Below are positions 1-7,755 of a stretch of 64,000 bases of DNA, piece after piece (position 1 is the first letter of the stretch; every line of letters begins with the position of its first letter). Source of the stretch: Marinigracilibium pacificum (lineage in GTDB: Bacteria; Bacteroidota; Bacteroidia; Cytophagales; Cyclobacteriaceae). The stretch covers positions 202,762 through 266,761 of the forward strand of contig NZ_JABBNU010000010.1 in NCBI RefSeq assembly GCF_012926615.1, read 5' to 3'. The notes under the pieces were generated by a model, which was given only the letters and a program-made list of their open reading frames with translations, searched no databases and had not been told where the DNA came from. Both the position numbers and the translations under genes were made by a program.

Positions 1-2
1 TG

Positions 3-452
3 TCTAATATTGCCTTAAACGGAGGGCTACTTTTACGAAACGGCAATTTAAACCAGGAAAATAAATACTTCATGCAAATGAATATTTACTGGAATACAGT
101 AAATTTAGTAATTGCAGGCTATGGATTATACAACACCATCAATGGGGATGCTTATTTATCTCCTATTGAAAGCCTCGCTGAGCAAAATAAGATAGAAAAA
201 ATATTACTTTTCAATACAGGATTAGATGTTGCATACATTATGGGAGGACTGTGGTTACAGGAAAAGGGCAATTCTAAACACTCTGAAAGATTGAAAGGCT
301 ATGGTAAATCGTTAATTCTTCAGGGAAGCTTTTTAATTAGTTTTGATCTGATATTTTACTTGATTCATAAAAACCATTCTGATAATCTTGAAAAGATATT
401 AAGCACTTTTCAAATAACTCAAAATGGACCAGGATTTAAATTCATCTTTTAA
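3..452 (+). CDS. small multi-pass membrane protein, 5' end outside the window (DUF6992-like)
   Basis: The frame is open from the first bases of the window and has no convincing start, so the gene most likely begins upstream; the first in-frame ATG is at 72. The visible 149 residues contain several hydrophobic stretches (around NIYWNTVNLVIAGYGLY, LDVAYIMGGLWL and SLILQGSFLISFDLIFYLIH), which suggests a four-helix integral membrane protein. The Gly/Asn-rich start followed by KYFMQMNIYWNTVNL resembles the uncharacterised DUF6992 family of Bacteroidota; that assignment is from memory and tentative. Its TAA stop overlaps the ATG of the next gene by one base (TAATG), so the two are probably translationally coupled. 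Function is unknown. Confidence 0.75.
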   Translation, partial: SNIALNGGLLLRNGNLNQENKYFMQMNIYWNTVNLVIAGYGLYNTINGDAYLSPIESLAEQNKIEKILLFNTGLDVAYIMGGLWLQEKGNSKHSERLKGYGKSLILQGSFLISFDLIFYLIHKNHSDNLEKILSTFQITQNGPGFKFIF

Positions 453-901
453 TGAAAACATTAGTTTATTTAGTATTCTTAATAATATCACCCATTTATC
501 TGGGTCAGAAAGATAACCTTGACAAGGTACTAAAGGATGCGGCGTCTAAAAACAGAATCTTGGTCATAGCTGCAGAAAAAGAAAAACATTCTCTAATTAG
601 GGAACAGTACACCATTTGGAAAAAGGATACTGAAGGCTTTAAAGAAAGAGATTTAATTATAATTATACCTTCTGAAGCACACTGGATGATAAAGTCATAC
701 CCTTCATCAATACCTACTTATTATGTTCCTAATAAGAAACTGATCCAGCATTTCGAATTAGATTCCGGTCAATTATCAGTGGTTCTTATTGGAAAAGACA
801 CAGGAATAAAGGACATATCCCATGAAATTAACCAAAGTAATTATTGGTTTGATTTAATTGATAAAATGCCAATGAGAAAAACAGAAATGAATAATAATTA
901 G
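452..901 (+). CDS. secreted DUF4174-like protein
   Basis: A 149-residue protein with an N-terminal signal peptide (MKTLVYLVFLIISPIYLGQ). The body reads like the DUF4174 family: a RILVIAA strand near the start, GFKERDLIIII in the middle, VVLIGKDTGIK, and a C-terminal LIDKMPMRKTEM close to the family's usual ending 'LIDxMPMRRxEM'. The fold is expected to be thioredoxin-like, but no CxxC pair is present, so a redox role is not supported. It starts on the last base of the previous gene's stop, and its TAG stop interlocks with the stop codon of the convergent transporter gene (sequence TTAG at 898-901). Confidence 0.8.
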   Translation: MKTLVYLVFLIISPIYLGQKDNLDKVLKDAASKNRILVIAAEKEKHSLIREQYTIWKKDTEGFKERDLIIIIPSEAHWMIKSYPSSIPTYYVPNKKLIQHFELDSGQLSVVLIGKDTGIKDISHEINQSNYWFDLIDKMPMRKTEMNNN

Positions 902-2463
902 TTTTGGGCCCTTTCTGAAAGATCTGATATTGTCTTTAAATTATTCTTTTCAGCAAATTCTTTTCTAACCATTAAAGCAAAAGTATTATTAAATCCTAGT
1001 TCGTTTAATAGTATGAAATTAAATCTTCTTGCAGATTCTTTAGACACATAATTAAAAACACTTCTTCTGTCAAACTCAAGTGAATCAATAATCCTCTGTT
1101 CTGGCTGTAACATTAAAAGCAAAGCTGTCCCGGTATATTCAGGGTAAATATCTATTTCATCATTTTTCATCGCTTCCATTAAAAGCTTGGTTCCTCCAAA
1201 TCCAAATAGCCTTTCTACAGTCAAATCAGACTGGTATTCAATAAGTATTGAAATAATATTTGATAGAATATAGCTCTCTGTAAATGCCTTAGAACCAACT
1301 TTAATAACACCTGAAGTGCTAAATTTATTTTTTGAATGTATATTCAATAAATTTTTATTTTCAAGATATTGAAGTGCGACTTCTTCTGGTGTTCTCTTAA
1401 GAATATCAACTTGATAATTCAATGCTGTCATTGTACTATCATCGATTATAATTTGTTCCAGAATATCTTCAATAAAAGGATATCTATTCAGCACCTCCCT
1501 CCTTACAAATGGTGCAGCATAATAGGGAGGAAAATATGACTCATCATCTTCAAGGGAATAAAAACCAAATTCCATAATTCTTCCATCTGTCGAAAAGCCA
1601 CTTATAACATCAACTTCCTTTTCATTTAAGGCTTTATACATCAAACCGATCTCCAATTCAATGTAGTCCATTTCAAAATTGTATTTACTAAATAGCCCTC
1701 TTAACCCATCTTCTCTTTCTATAAACTCCGAAGGGAAACCACCGACAAATCTGGTTTTATTTTTTAATCCATCTACCAAAACAAACGATGCTACAATTAC
1801 GATTGTGAAGACAGCCGCTACAAGTGAAAGCCTTATCAATTGTCTAGAGCGTAATTTAGTTAATTTGCCAAGACCAAAGTCAAATGCTAATGCAAGTAAT
1901 GAGGCTGGTATTGCCCCGGCAAGAATCATATTACTATTATTGAGTTGGATTCCTTTGAAGATAAACTCCCCTAACCCTCCTGCACCAATAAGAGCACTTA
2001 AAGTAGCTACCCCAACATTAATAACAGATGCTGTCCTGATGCCTGCAAAAATAACTGGCAAAGCAATCGGCAGCTTTATATTAAACAATACTTGTTTATG
2101 TGTCATTCCCATTCCTTTCCCCGCTTCAATTACAGCTTCATCAACCCCATCAATTCCGGCAAACGTATTTCTTACTATTGGTAATAATGCATAGAGAAAT
2201 AAAGCTGCGATAGCAGGGACTTTCCCTATTCCCAAAATAGGAATCATAAAACCTAATAACGCAAGACTAGGAATAGTTTGAACAACATTAACTAAGGAAA
2301 TAACCGGACTGCTTAATTTTCGTTTTTCAGAAATAATTATTCCTATTGTAACGCCAATAATAATTGCAATAAACAAACTAATTAGAGTAAGATAGATATG
2401 CTCGAAAGTCTGAGTTATAATCTCAGTTTTTTGATCAATAATGAATTGAAGAAAGTCAATCAT
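898..2463 (-). CDS. osmolyte ABC transporter permease fused to substrate-binding domain (OpuAC lobes in reversed order)
   Basis: Residues 1-205 form an OpuCB/ProW-type permease with several membrane helices and the EAA-like loop at about 112-135 (EAGKGMGM). A further helix at about 211-230 leads into a periplasmic binding domain. In OsmF/OpuCC the domain starts with a GSKxFTE lobe and follows with an EFIxRxDG lobe. Here the order is inverted: EFIEREDG, the STDGR segment, FPPYYAAP and LNYQVD occupy 247-353, and then VGSKAFTE, YPEYTGT and GFNNTFALMVR occupy 389-500, with the protein ending at SDLSERAQN. The substrate is probably glycine betaine, choline or a similar compatible solute. The ATG overlaps the stop of the upstream ATPase gene by one base, so the pair forms one operon. 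Confidence 0.88.
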   Translation of the reverse strand: MIDFLQFIIDQKTEIITQTFEHIYLTLISLFIAIIIGVTIGIIISEKRKLSSPVISLVNVVQTIPSLALLGFMIPILGIGKVPAIAALFLYALLPIVRNTFAGIDGVDEAVIEAGKGMGMTHKQVLFNIKLPIALPVIFAGIRTASVINVGVATLSALIGAGGLGEFIFKGIQLNNSNMILAGAIPASLLALAFDFGLGKLTKLRSRQLIRLSLVAAVFTIVIVASFVLVDGLKNKTRFVGGFPSEFIEREDGLRGLFSKYNFEMDYIELEIGLMYKALNEKEVDVISGFSTDGRIMEFGFYSLEDDESYFPPYYAAPFVRREVLNRYPFIEDILEQIIIDDSTMTALNYQVDILKRTPEEVALQYLENKNLLNIHSKNKFSTSGVIKVGSKAFTESYILSNIISILIEYQSDLTVERLFGFGGTKLLMEAMKNDEIDIYPEYTGTALLLMLQPEQRIIDSLEFDRRSVFNYVSKESARRFNFILLNELGFNNTFALMVRKEFAEKNNLKTISDLSERAQN

Positions 2464-3359
2464 TAATTTCTTGATTTATAATCAGACTTGAACATTTCGA
2501 ATGCATTTAAAATATCAGTTCGTTGATCTGAAACACTCATTAGTTCTCTAATCGCCAATTTATCCTTATGACCATTTAACACTGATATAAATGGTTTAAT
2601 ATCTTTTACTTTTACAGCCTGGAGTTCTAGCTCAAATCTGTTTTCATCAAAAAATTGTTTTACAAAACTGTTATTTGGTGTAAAAAGCAGGTCCAAAACA
2701 CTCCCTGCCTGCATCAATTCCCCCTCATGCAATAAAATGATAAGTTCTCCAAACTCAATAGCTTCCATTATATTATGGGTAACTAATACTGATGTAAATC
2801 CCAGATCAGATTGTATTTGTAAAAAATCATTTCTTATATCTCGAGCTGTAAGTGGATCCAGAGCACCAAAAGGCTCATCCATTAACACTAATTCTGCCTG
2901 TCCGATTAAAGCCCTGGCTATTCCTACTCGTTGCTGTTCTCCTCCACTTAATTGATCTGGCATTTTTCCAAGGTAAGACTTATCTATTTTCACAAAATCA
3001 ATAAGCATATCAAGTCTTTCTTCAGCCTCTTTCCTATTCATATTTATAAGTTCAGGAACTGTCATAATATTTTCACGAACAGTTCTATGAGGAAACAAAC
3101 CACCCTTCTGAATCATATATCCAATATTTCTTCTTAAAAGAACCGGGTTAAGATCATTTATGGTATCCCCATTCAAATAAATATCCCCTTTATCATGTTG
3201 TATAAGCTTATTTATAAGTTTGAGACTAGTAGTCTTTCCACTTCCACTTGTACCAAGAAAAACAATTCTGTTATAACTGGATGTATCAAAAGAAAGATCT
3301 TTTATTGCGGCCTTATTACCGAAATGTTTAAAAACATTATTAAATTGAATGTTCACCAT
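2463..3359 (-). CDS. osmolyte ABC transporter ATP-binding protein (OpuCA/ProV-like, short)
   Basis: An ABC ATPase of 298 residues with Walker A GTSGSGKTT (36-44), Q-loop region around 84, signature LSGGEQQ (137-143), Walker B LVLMDE (157-162) and switch His195 (VTHN). Energises import by the fused permease/binding protein encoded directly downstream; the two frames overlap by one base. ProV/OpuCA proteins are usually about 380-400 residues with two CBS domains that sense ionic strength. Here only about 55 residues follow the ATPase core, so the CBS pair is absent and osmosensing, if any, must work differently. Betaine/choline-type substrate is inferred from family. Confidence 0.88.
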   Translation of the reverse strand: MVNIQFNNVFKHFGNKAAIKDLSFDTSSYNRIVFLGTSGSGKTTSLKLINKLIQHDKGDIYLNGDTINDLNPVLLRRNIGYMIQKGGLFPHRTVRENIMTVPELINMNRKEAEERLDMLIDFVKIDKSYLGKMPDQLSGGEQQRVGIARALIGQAELVLMDEPFGALDPLTARDIRNDFLQIQSDLGFTSVLVTHNIMEAIEFGELIILLHEGELMQAGSVLDLLFTPNNSFVKQFFDENRFELELQAVKVKDIKPFISVLNGHKDKLAIRELMSVSDQRTDILNAFEMFKSDYKSRN

Positions 3360-3485
3360 TAGCTATAATAATACAGAATAAATTTCAGATTATTTAAAAT
3401 ATTATGCATGCAGACTTTAATTGTAAATTTTAAATCTTTACTTTTATAATTGAGCGAATTAGTTACACATTTTTAAATATTTTTT

Positions 3486-4427
3486 ATGCAAAAAGAAAAA
3501 TTAACCTATGAAATGGTTCAAAACATGGATCTGCCAAACATTATTGTTTACGCTGCTCCTGTAATGATTTCACTGGTAATTATTGAATGGGCAGTGAGTT
3601 TCTATAAAAATAAAAATAAATATAATGGTAAAGACACAATTGCAGCTACTGTTGTAGGCCTGGTAAATGTTGCTATTGGAGCGGGAATAAAAGTGATTAC
3701 TTTCGGTATGGCAATTTTCTTTTATAACCTGGTTCCGTGGAGTGTACCGGCAACTTGGTGGTCTTTTATACTTTGTATTGTATGGATTGACTTCTGGAGA
3801 TATATGTCACATAGAATTGGTCACGAGAGCCGGTTTTGGTGGGCAACTCACATAACACATCATAGTTCTAAAAAATACAACCTCTCTGTTTCATTTAGAC
3901 TTGGCTGGACTCAATACCTAAAAATTATATTTTTCATTCCAGTATTTATCATAGGATTTAACCCGGTTGTATTCTTCATTTGCCACCAGATTGAAGTATT
4001 ATATCAATTCTGGATTCATAGTGCCTATATTAAAAAGCTTCCGAGACCTATCGAATATATATTTACAACTCCTTCACATCACAGAGTTCATCATGCAACA
4101 AATCCTCAATACATTGATAAGAACTACGGTTCAACATTAATTATATGGGATAGAATGTTTGGAACATTTGAACCTGAAGTTGAAACACCTGTTTATGGGA
4201 TTACCAAAGAGCTTGACAAACCTTATAATCCTGTATACCTATGCTTTCATGAATGGAGTGATATAATTAAAGATGTAAGAAGGGCTCGATCTATTAAAGA
4301 AGCATGGACATTAATATTTGCATCGCCTACAAGGATAAGTCAGTTACAGGAAGAAGGAAAATTACCTTCATCTGAAGCTGCATCAGATAACAGTGTACAA
4401 ACTCGCAAACAAAAAAAGGCAGCTTAA
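3486..4427 (+). CDS. sterol desaturase / fatty acid hydroxylase superfamily membrane protein
   Basis: A 313-residue integral membrane di-iron enzyme candidate (PF04116 type). Four or so hydrophobic helices frame the superfamily's histidine clusters: HRIGH (109-113), HITHH (122-126), a single His178 and HHRVHH (198-203). Such enzymes hydroxylate or desaturate lipids, carotenoids or alkylglycerols in the membrane; the substrate cannot be told from sequence. The Lys/Gln-rich C-terminus (RKQKKAA) is probably a cytosolic tail. It faces the acyl desaturase gene convergently with a strong bidirectional terminator between them, so the two are separate transcripts. Confidence 0.88.
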   Translation: MQKEKLTYEMVQNMDLPNIIVYAAPVMISLVIIEWAVSFYKNKNKYNGKDTIAATVVGLVNVAIGAGIKVITFGMAIFFYNLVPWSVPATWWSFILCIVWIDFWRYMSHRIGHESRFWWATHITHHSSKKYNLSVSFRLGWTQYLKIIFFIPVFIIGFNPVVFFICHQIEVLYQFWIHSAYIKKLPRPIEYIFTTPSHHRVHHATNPQYIDKNYGSTLIIWDRMFGTFEPEVETPVYGITKELDKPYNPVYLCFHEWSDIIKDVRRARSIKEAWTLIFASPTRISQLQEEGKLPSSEAASDNSVQTRKQKKAA

Positions 4428-4455
4428 GAAACCAATAATAAAATCTTAAATCAAT

Positions 4456-4488
4456 AAAAAAGCACGATCAAAATTGATCGTGCTTTTC
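4456..4488. terminator. bidirectional intrinsic terminator
   Basis: Perfect 10-bp inverted repeat GCACGATCAA / TTGATCGTGC (4462-4471 and 4474-4483), flanked by A-runs on the left and T-runs on the right, so it can end transcription from both convergent genes. Confidence 0.85.
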
Positions 4489-4515
4489 ATTTTTATGATA
4501 TATCTAAATAACGTT

Positions 4516-5292
4516 TTAGGCAGCTTTTCTTTTCTCTTGTTCATTAAGAGAAACTTGTTTTTGAGCTTTTAGCTTAATTACACCTACAGCATTCAAAACT
4601 TTAATCACTATATATGTTGGGTCGATTTCATGCCATCTGAATCCTCCAAAATTTGCTCTGTTCCCATGCTTGTGGTGGTTATTATGATAACTTTCACCCA
4701 TCATAAGGAAATCAAATGGTAGGAAGTTCTTAGATGTATCGCCAACTTTAAAGTTCACATAACCATACTTGTGAGCAAACCAGTTGATAATTGCTCCATG
4801 TATTGGAGATAATGCAAACTGCATAGGAAGCAATAACCATAACCACCATACATCAGCATATTGCCAGTAAATAAATACATAAATAGCACCCCAGAATACT
4901 CTTGATACCCATGAACGTGCAAATTTATCAAATGGATCCCACTCTGGAACTCCTGTTGTAAATCGAGGATCTACATCCATTTTACGATTTGCTATAGCAC
5001 TATAAATAGTTTTAGTTTTCCACATCATTTTCCAGATACTCTCATCATACTTTGGAGAGTGAGGATCATTTGGTGTATCAGCATATGCGTGGTGCATTCT
5101 GTGCATTACTCCATAACCATAAGGACTCAGGTAATTTGAACCTTGAAAAATCCATGTCAAAACAAAAAACACTTTTTCCATGCCTTTTGACATTGTAAAA
5201 GCTGCATGAGATGCATATCGATGTAGGAAAAATGTTTGAAAGAATAGTGACAAATACCAATGTGCCACAAAAAACGTTAATATAACTTCCAT
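4516..5292 (-). CDS. acyl-CoA/fatty acid desaturase (delta-9 type)
   Basis: A 258-residue membrane desaturase. The three histidine boxes of the acyl-CoA desaturase family are intact: HRYASH (24-29), HRMHH (64-68) and HNNHH (203-207), with an extra conserved His in NWFAHKYGY (174). Hydrophobic helices lie between them (about 1-20, 40-58, 130-165). The enzyme introduces a cis double bond into a saturated acyl chain using a di-iron centre and an electron donor, controlling membrane fluidity. It is shorter at the N-terminus than eukaryotic SCD but typical of bacterial members. It is transcribed alone, ending at the shared terminator near 4470. Confidence 0.92.
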   Translation of the reverse strand: MEVILTFFVAHWYLSLFFQTFFLHRYASHAAFTMSKGMEKVFFVLTWIFQGSNYLSPYGYGVMHRMHHAYADTPNDPHSPKYDESIWKMMWKTKTIYSAIANRKMDVDPRFTTGVPEWDPFDKFARSWVSRVFWGAIYVFIYWQYADVWWLWLLLPMQFALSPIHGAIINWFAHKYGYVNFKVGDTSKNFLPFDFLMMGESYHNNHHKHGNRANFGGFRWHEIDPTYIVIKVLNAVGVIKLKAQKQVSLNEQEKRKAA

Positions 5293-5382
5293 AGAATTAA
5301 ACAGTAAAATTTTAAATATATCTATCCCTTTACTGTAAAGACAGGAAACATTTTGATTTGTGACAAAATGATTAAAAAAAAA

Positions 5383-6003
5383 TTATTTTTTTCTGAATTT
5401 AGACTCAATGTCTTTTTTAAGATCTGCTAAAAATGCCGCAGAATTACCCGTACAAGCATTTTTAAAGCTATCAGTAAGGTGGGAATTATTATTTTCTTTT
5501 GTAATCAAAAAATTCTTATCTTCTTTTATCTTATTACTTGCTCTACTAAAAAGCTTTCGGCAATTGTCAACTTTCTTATCAATTACCTCCTGAATTTCTT
5601 CGTATTCAAAGTTAAAAACCTCTCTCATTAAGAAAACAGCTTTCTCAACAGGTTCTAACTTATTTTGAAGATAATTTAAAGCTGATGAGATTTCGTTATC
5701 AAGATCGAAATTAAGTATTTCGCTTTCCTTAATTCGTTGGACCCATTCAGATTGTTGTAACGAATCCAGATATTCGGTTTTCTTGGATTTAATTGATTCC
5801 AAATGATTAAGGCACTTATTGGTAACGACTTTTATCAAATATGCCTTCGCATTATCTATATGTGTTTTATCAATGGTAAACCATTTTAGAAAAGCATCTT
5901 GCACAATATCTTGAGCATCTTCCATAGACCCTACCATCCTGTATGCTATGGATTCTAAGATATTTCTATACTTATATACCTCTATCGTTAATTCTGCTGC
6001 CAC
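5383..6003 (-). CDS. ECF-type RNA polymerase sigma factor
   Basis: A 206-residue sigma-70 family protein starting with GTG (6003-6001). Region 2 spans about 8-70 with IAYRMVGSMEDAQDIVQDAFLKW, the -10 recognition helix signature seen in SigJ/ECF41-like factors. Region 4 (about 115-170) contains LEPVEKAVFLMREVFNFEYEEIQEVID, the -35 helix-turn-helix. ECF41/SigJ proteins normally carry a C-terminal SnoaL-like domain of about 120 residues; here only about 35 residues follow region 4, so the domain is missing. No anti-sigma gene is adjacent. A good Bacteroidota -7 element lies 24 bases upstream. Confidence 0.87.
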   Translation of the reverse strand: MAAELTIEVYKYRNILESIAYRMVGSMEDAQDIVQDAFLKWFTIDKTHIDNAKAYLIKVVTNKCLNHLESIKSKKTEYLDSLQQSEWVQRIKESEILNFDLDNEISSALNYLQNKLEPVEKAVFLMREVFNFEYEEIQEVIDKKVDNCRKLFSRASNKIKEDKNFLITKENNNSHLTDSFKNACTGNSAAFLADLKKDIESKFRKK

Positions 6004-6026
6004 TTTACTTTTCTTATATAATATAT

Positions 6027-6034
6027 CAAAGTTA
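6027..6034 (-). promoter_or_regulatory. -7 element of the sigma-factor gene promoter
   Basis: On the minus strand the sequence TAACTTTG matches the Bacteroidota -7 consensus TAnnTTTG exactly and lies 24 bases before the GTG start. No convincing -33 TTG is seen at the expected spacing. Confidence 0.5.
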
Positions 6035-6117
6035 TGAAATACAGCAGCAATTAAAAATCTAATAAAATAAAATTAACTCAAATTAAGTACATGAGAAGAA
6101 TTCTAATGCCTGTATTA

Positions 6118-6447
6118 CTAAAATAATGACATTTGTGACTGGTCTGATGACTCCTCCACTTGATTTTTTTTGGCAGGCTTGTTTGGTTTTGGTGCAGTAG
6201 ATACCTTCTTTTGTTCAACCTTTGGTGGTTCAACAGTCTTCACTATTGTTTGTTTTACTTCTTTTTGTTTCACCACAGGATTATCACTTCCGGAATAAAC
6301 AGTAATCTGAGATCTAAACCACTCAGCCATCCCCATCTTCTCTTTTGCAAGAATTTGCTTCAATTCACTTAGCTCAGTCGCATTAACTTTGAAGCTAACC
6401 TGATGTATTCTTGGATTGTTTTTCTTAAAGTGTTCTCCTTTAGGCAT
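6118..6447 (-). CDS. small ribbon-helix-helix (RHH) DNA-binding protein
   Basis: A 109-residue basic protein. Residues about 14-50 (HQVSFKVNATELSELKQI followed by MGMAEWFRSQI) have the alternating strand and two-helix pattern of a ribbon-helix-helix DNA-binding domain, as in small repressors and relaxosome accessory proteins. Residues 51-109 are low-complexity, rich in Lys, Pro, Val and Gln, ending SQMSLF, and are probably disordered. Immediately upstream are two identical 16-bp sites (6455-6470 and 6485-6500), so autoregulation is likely. No toxin or relaxase gene adjoins it, so neither an antitoxin nor a mobilisation role is supported. Confidence 0.65.
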   Translation of the reverse strand: MPKGEHFKKNNPRIHQVSFKVNATELSELKQILAKEKMGMAEWFRSQITVYSGSDNPVVKQKEVKQTIVKTVEPPKVEQKKVSTAPKPNKPAKKNQVEESSDQSQMSLF

Positions 6448-6454
6448 ATCTTTA

Positions 6455-6500
6455 AAGTATACTTAATAATTCAAAGATAATAATAAGTATACTTAATAAT
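6455..6500. promoter_or_regulatory. twin 16-bp operator-like repeats upstream of the RHH gene
   Basis: AAGTATACTTAATAAT occurs twice in direct orientation at 6455-6470 and 6485-6500. Each copy contains the palindrome AAGTATACTT, and the copies are 30 bp apart (about three helical turns), on the same DNA face. They sit 8-53 bases ahead of the start codon of the ribbon-helix-helix gene, the usual place for autoregulatory operators of this family. Confidence 0.6.
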
Positions 6501-6558
6501 CAAGGATTTTATTCTATTTATTAGGTAAACCATAAATAAAGAGATTTTATTAAGTATT

Positions 6559-7014
6559 CTAAATAATATCAAACCCTTTTTTGGTTAGAAATTTATCAAC
6601 AAAACGGTTAAATCTATTAATCTCAAATTTTCTGATAACCAGATCAACTCTTTCATTAGAAGTCAGAACTACTGAAGCAATTTTTGCTCCTTGATATTGA
6701 TCTGTTTCTTTTAGACTTTTAATATTGATTTTTGCTATTTCATTAAATTTAATAGAAATACCATATTCATCGTTGCGGGATCTGAACCTAATCAAAATAC
6801 CCTGTTTTAGTAGTTGGATATTACAATCTTTAGAGGCATTCGTTTTAAAAATAAGCTCATTAATGTCTTGATCTGTTGAATCAACTAGGATCAATCTTGG
6901 ACTGCCAATACCTCCTAATCGAAGACTTTCCCAAAATGTATAGGGGTCTCCTACCTGAGAATATATCTCATCCCAAATTTCTTTATAATATGTGGATAGT
7001 GTATAAAGTCGCAT
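6559..7014 (-). CDS. hypothetical protein
   Basis: A 151-residue soluble protein with no signal peptide, membrane segment or motif that I recognise. It has an alternating strand/helix pattern (SPRLILVDSTDQDINELIF, NIQLLKQGILIRFRSRNDEYGISIKFNEI, KIASVVLTSNERVDLVIRKFEI), suggesting a mixed alpha/beta domain, perhaps PH-like in the second half. There is no later Met, so the ATG at 7014 is the only sensible start. That start lies three bases after the T-tract of the terminator that ends lemA, leaving no room for a conventional leader. The gene ends in the sequence TTAAGTATTCTAAATAAT, a relative of the operator motif 60-100 bases away. Confidence 0.6.
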   Translation of the reverse strand: MRLYTLSTYYKEIWDEIYSQVGDPYTFWESLRLGGIGSPRLILVDSTDQDINELIFKTNASKDCNIQLLKQGILIRFRSRNDEYGISIKFNEIAKINIKSLKETDQYQGAKIASVVLTSNERVDLVIRKFEINRFNRFVDKFLTKKGFDII

Positions 7015-7016
7015 AC

Positions 7017-7046
7017 AAAAAAAAGCCCACTGAATAATCAGTGAGC
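7017..7046 (-). terminator. intrinsic terminator of lemA
   Basis: On the minus strand GCTCACTGA-TTAT-TCAGTGGGC forms a 9-bp stem (one G-U pair) followed by eight T residues. The T-tract ends three bases before the start codon of the next gene (7014). Confidence 0.75.
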
Positions 7047-7099
7047 CTCACCTCGATATCTTAATAACTATATTTTTACTAAAAAGGTTTCAATAAATT

Positions 7100-7693
7100 T
7101 TAAAATTTCACTTCAGGAGCTTTTTCACTTCCTTCATCAGCCTCAAAATATGGATATGCATCAAACCCATACATTCCAGCCAACATATTTCTTGGAAAAG
7201 TTTTTATTAATGAATTATGATCTCTAACTGTATCATTATAGCGATCTCTGGCTACCTGAATTCTGTTTTCCGTACCTTCTAATTGAGCTTGAAGTTCCAG
7301 GAAGTTCTGATTAGCTTTTAAATCAGGATATCTTTCTACTGCAACAAGTAGTCTAGATAGTGCACCATTAAGTTCACCTTGTGCAGCCTGGAACTGAGCC
7401 ATTGTTTCTGCATTCAGATTTGAAGCATCAATATTTACACTTGTAGCTTTAGCTCTGGCTTCGATTACTTGTGTAAGAGTTTCTCTTTCGAAATCTGCAT
7501 ATCCTTTAACGGTATTGACAAGATTAGGAATTAAATCAGCTCTACGCTGATACTGAGTTTCAACTTGTGCCCATTGTTTTTCGACAACCTCTTGAGAGGT
7601 TACCATCTTATTATAATTACCAGCGAAGAAATTATAACCTATTAAAACTACAACAGCGGCAATAGCTAAAAATATAATTAATCCTTTTTTCAT
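7100..7693 (-). CDS. lemA: LemA family membrane-anchored protein
   Basis: A 197-residue LemA protein. An N-terminal membrane anchor (residues 4-22, GLIIFLAIAAVVVLIGYNF) is followed by a helical domain containing the family hallmarks VTSQEVVEKQWAQVETQYQRRADLIPNLVNTVKGYA and ARDRYNDTVRDHNSLIKTFPRN. The exact function of LemA is unknown; it is commonly encoded next to TPM-domain proteins, as here, where two such genes lie divergently. The body of the protein is expected on the periplasmic side. A terminator directly follows. Confidence 0.93.
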   Translation of the reverse strand: MKKGLIIFLAIAAVVVLIGYNFFAGNYNKMVTSQEVVEKQWAQVETQYQRRADLIPNLVNTVKGYADFERETLTQVIEARAKATSVNIDASNLNAETMAQFQAAQGELNGALSRLLVAVERYPDLKANQNFLELQAQLEGTENRIQVARDRYNDTVRDHNSLIKTFPRNMLAGMYGFDAYPYFEADEGSEKAPEVKF

Positions 7694-7755
7694 ACTTTAA
7701 TATTTTGTAACCTGTTTTTGTTGCTATAAATTACTGACAAATTACTAGCCGAACA

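Noticed and set aside
1679..2194. 171-codon open frame on the plus strand
   Set aside because: Lies entirely inside the permease gene on the other strand, whose motifs are intact; composition is that of a shadow frame.
6118..6447. Ribbon-helix-helix protein as an antitoxin or mobilisation protein
   Set aside because: No toxin or relaxase gene is adjacent, and the neighbouring 151-residue protein has no toxin motif.
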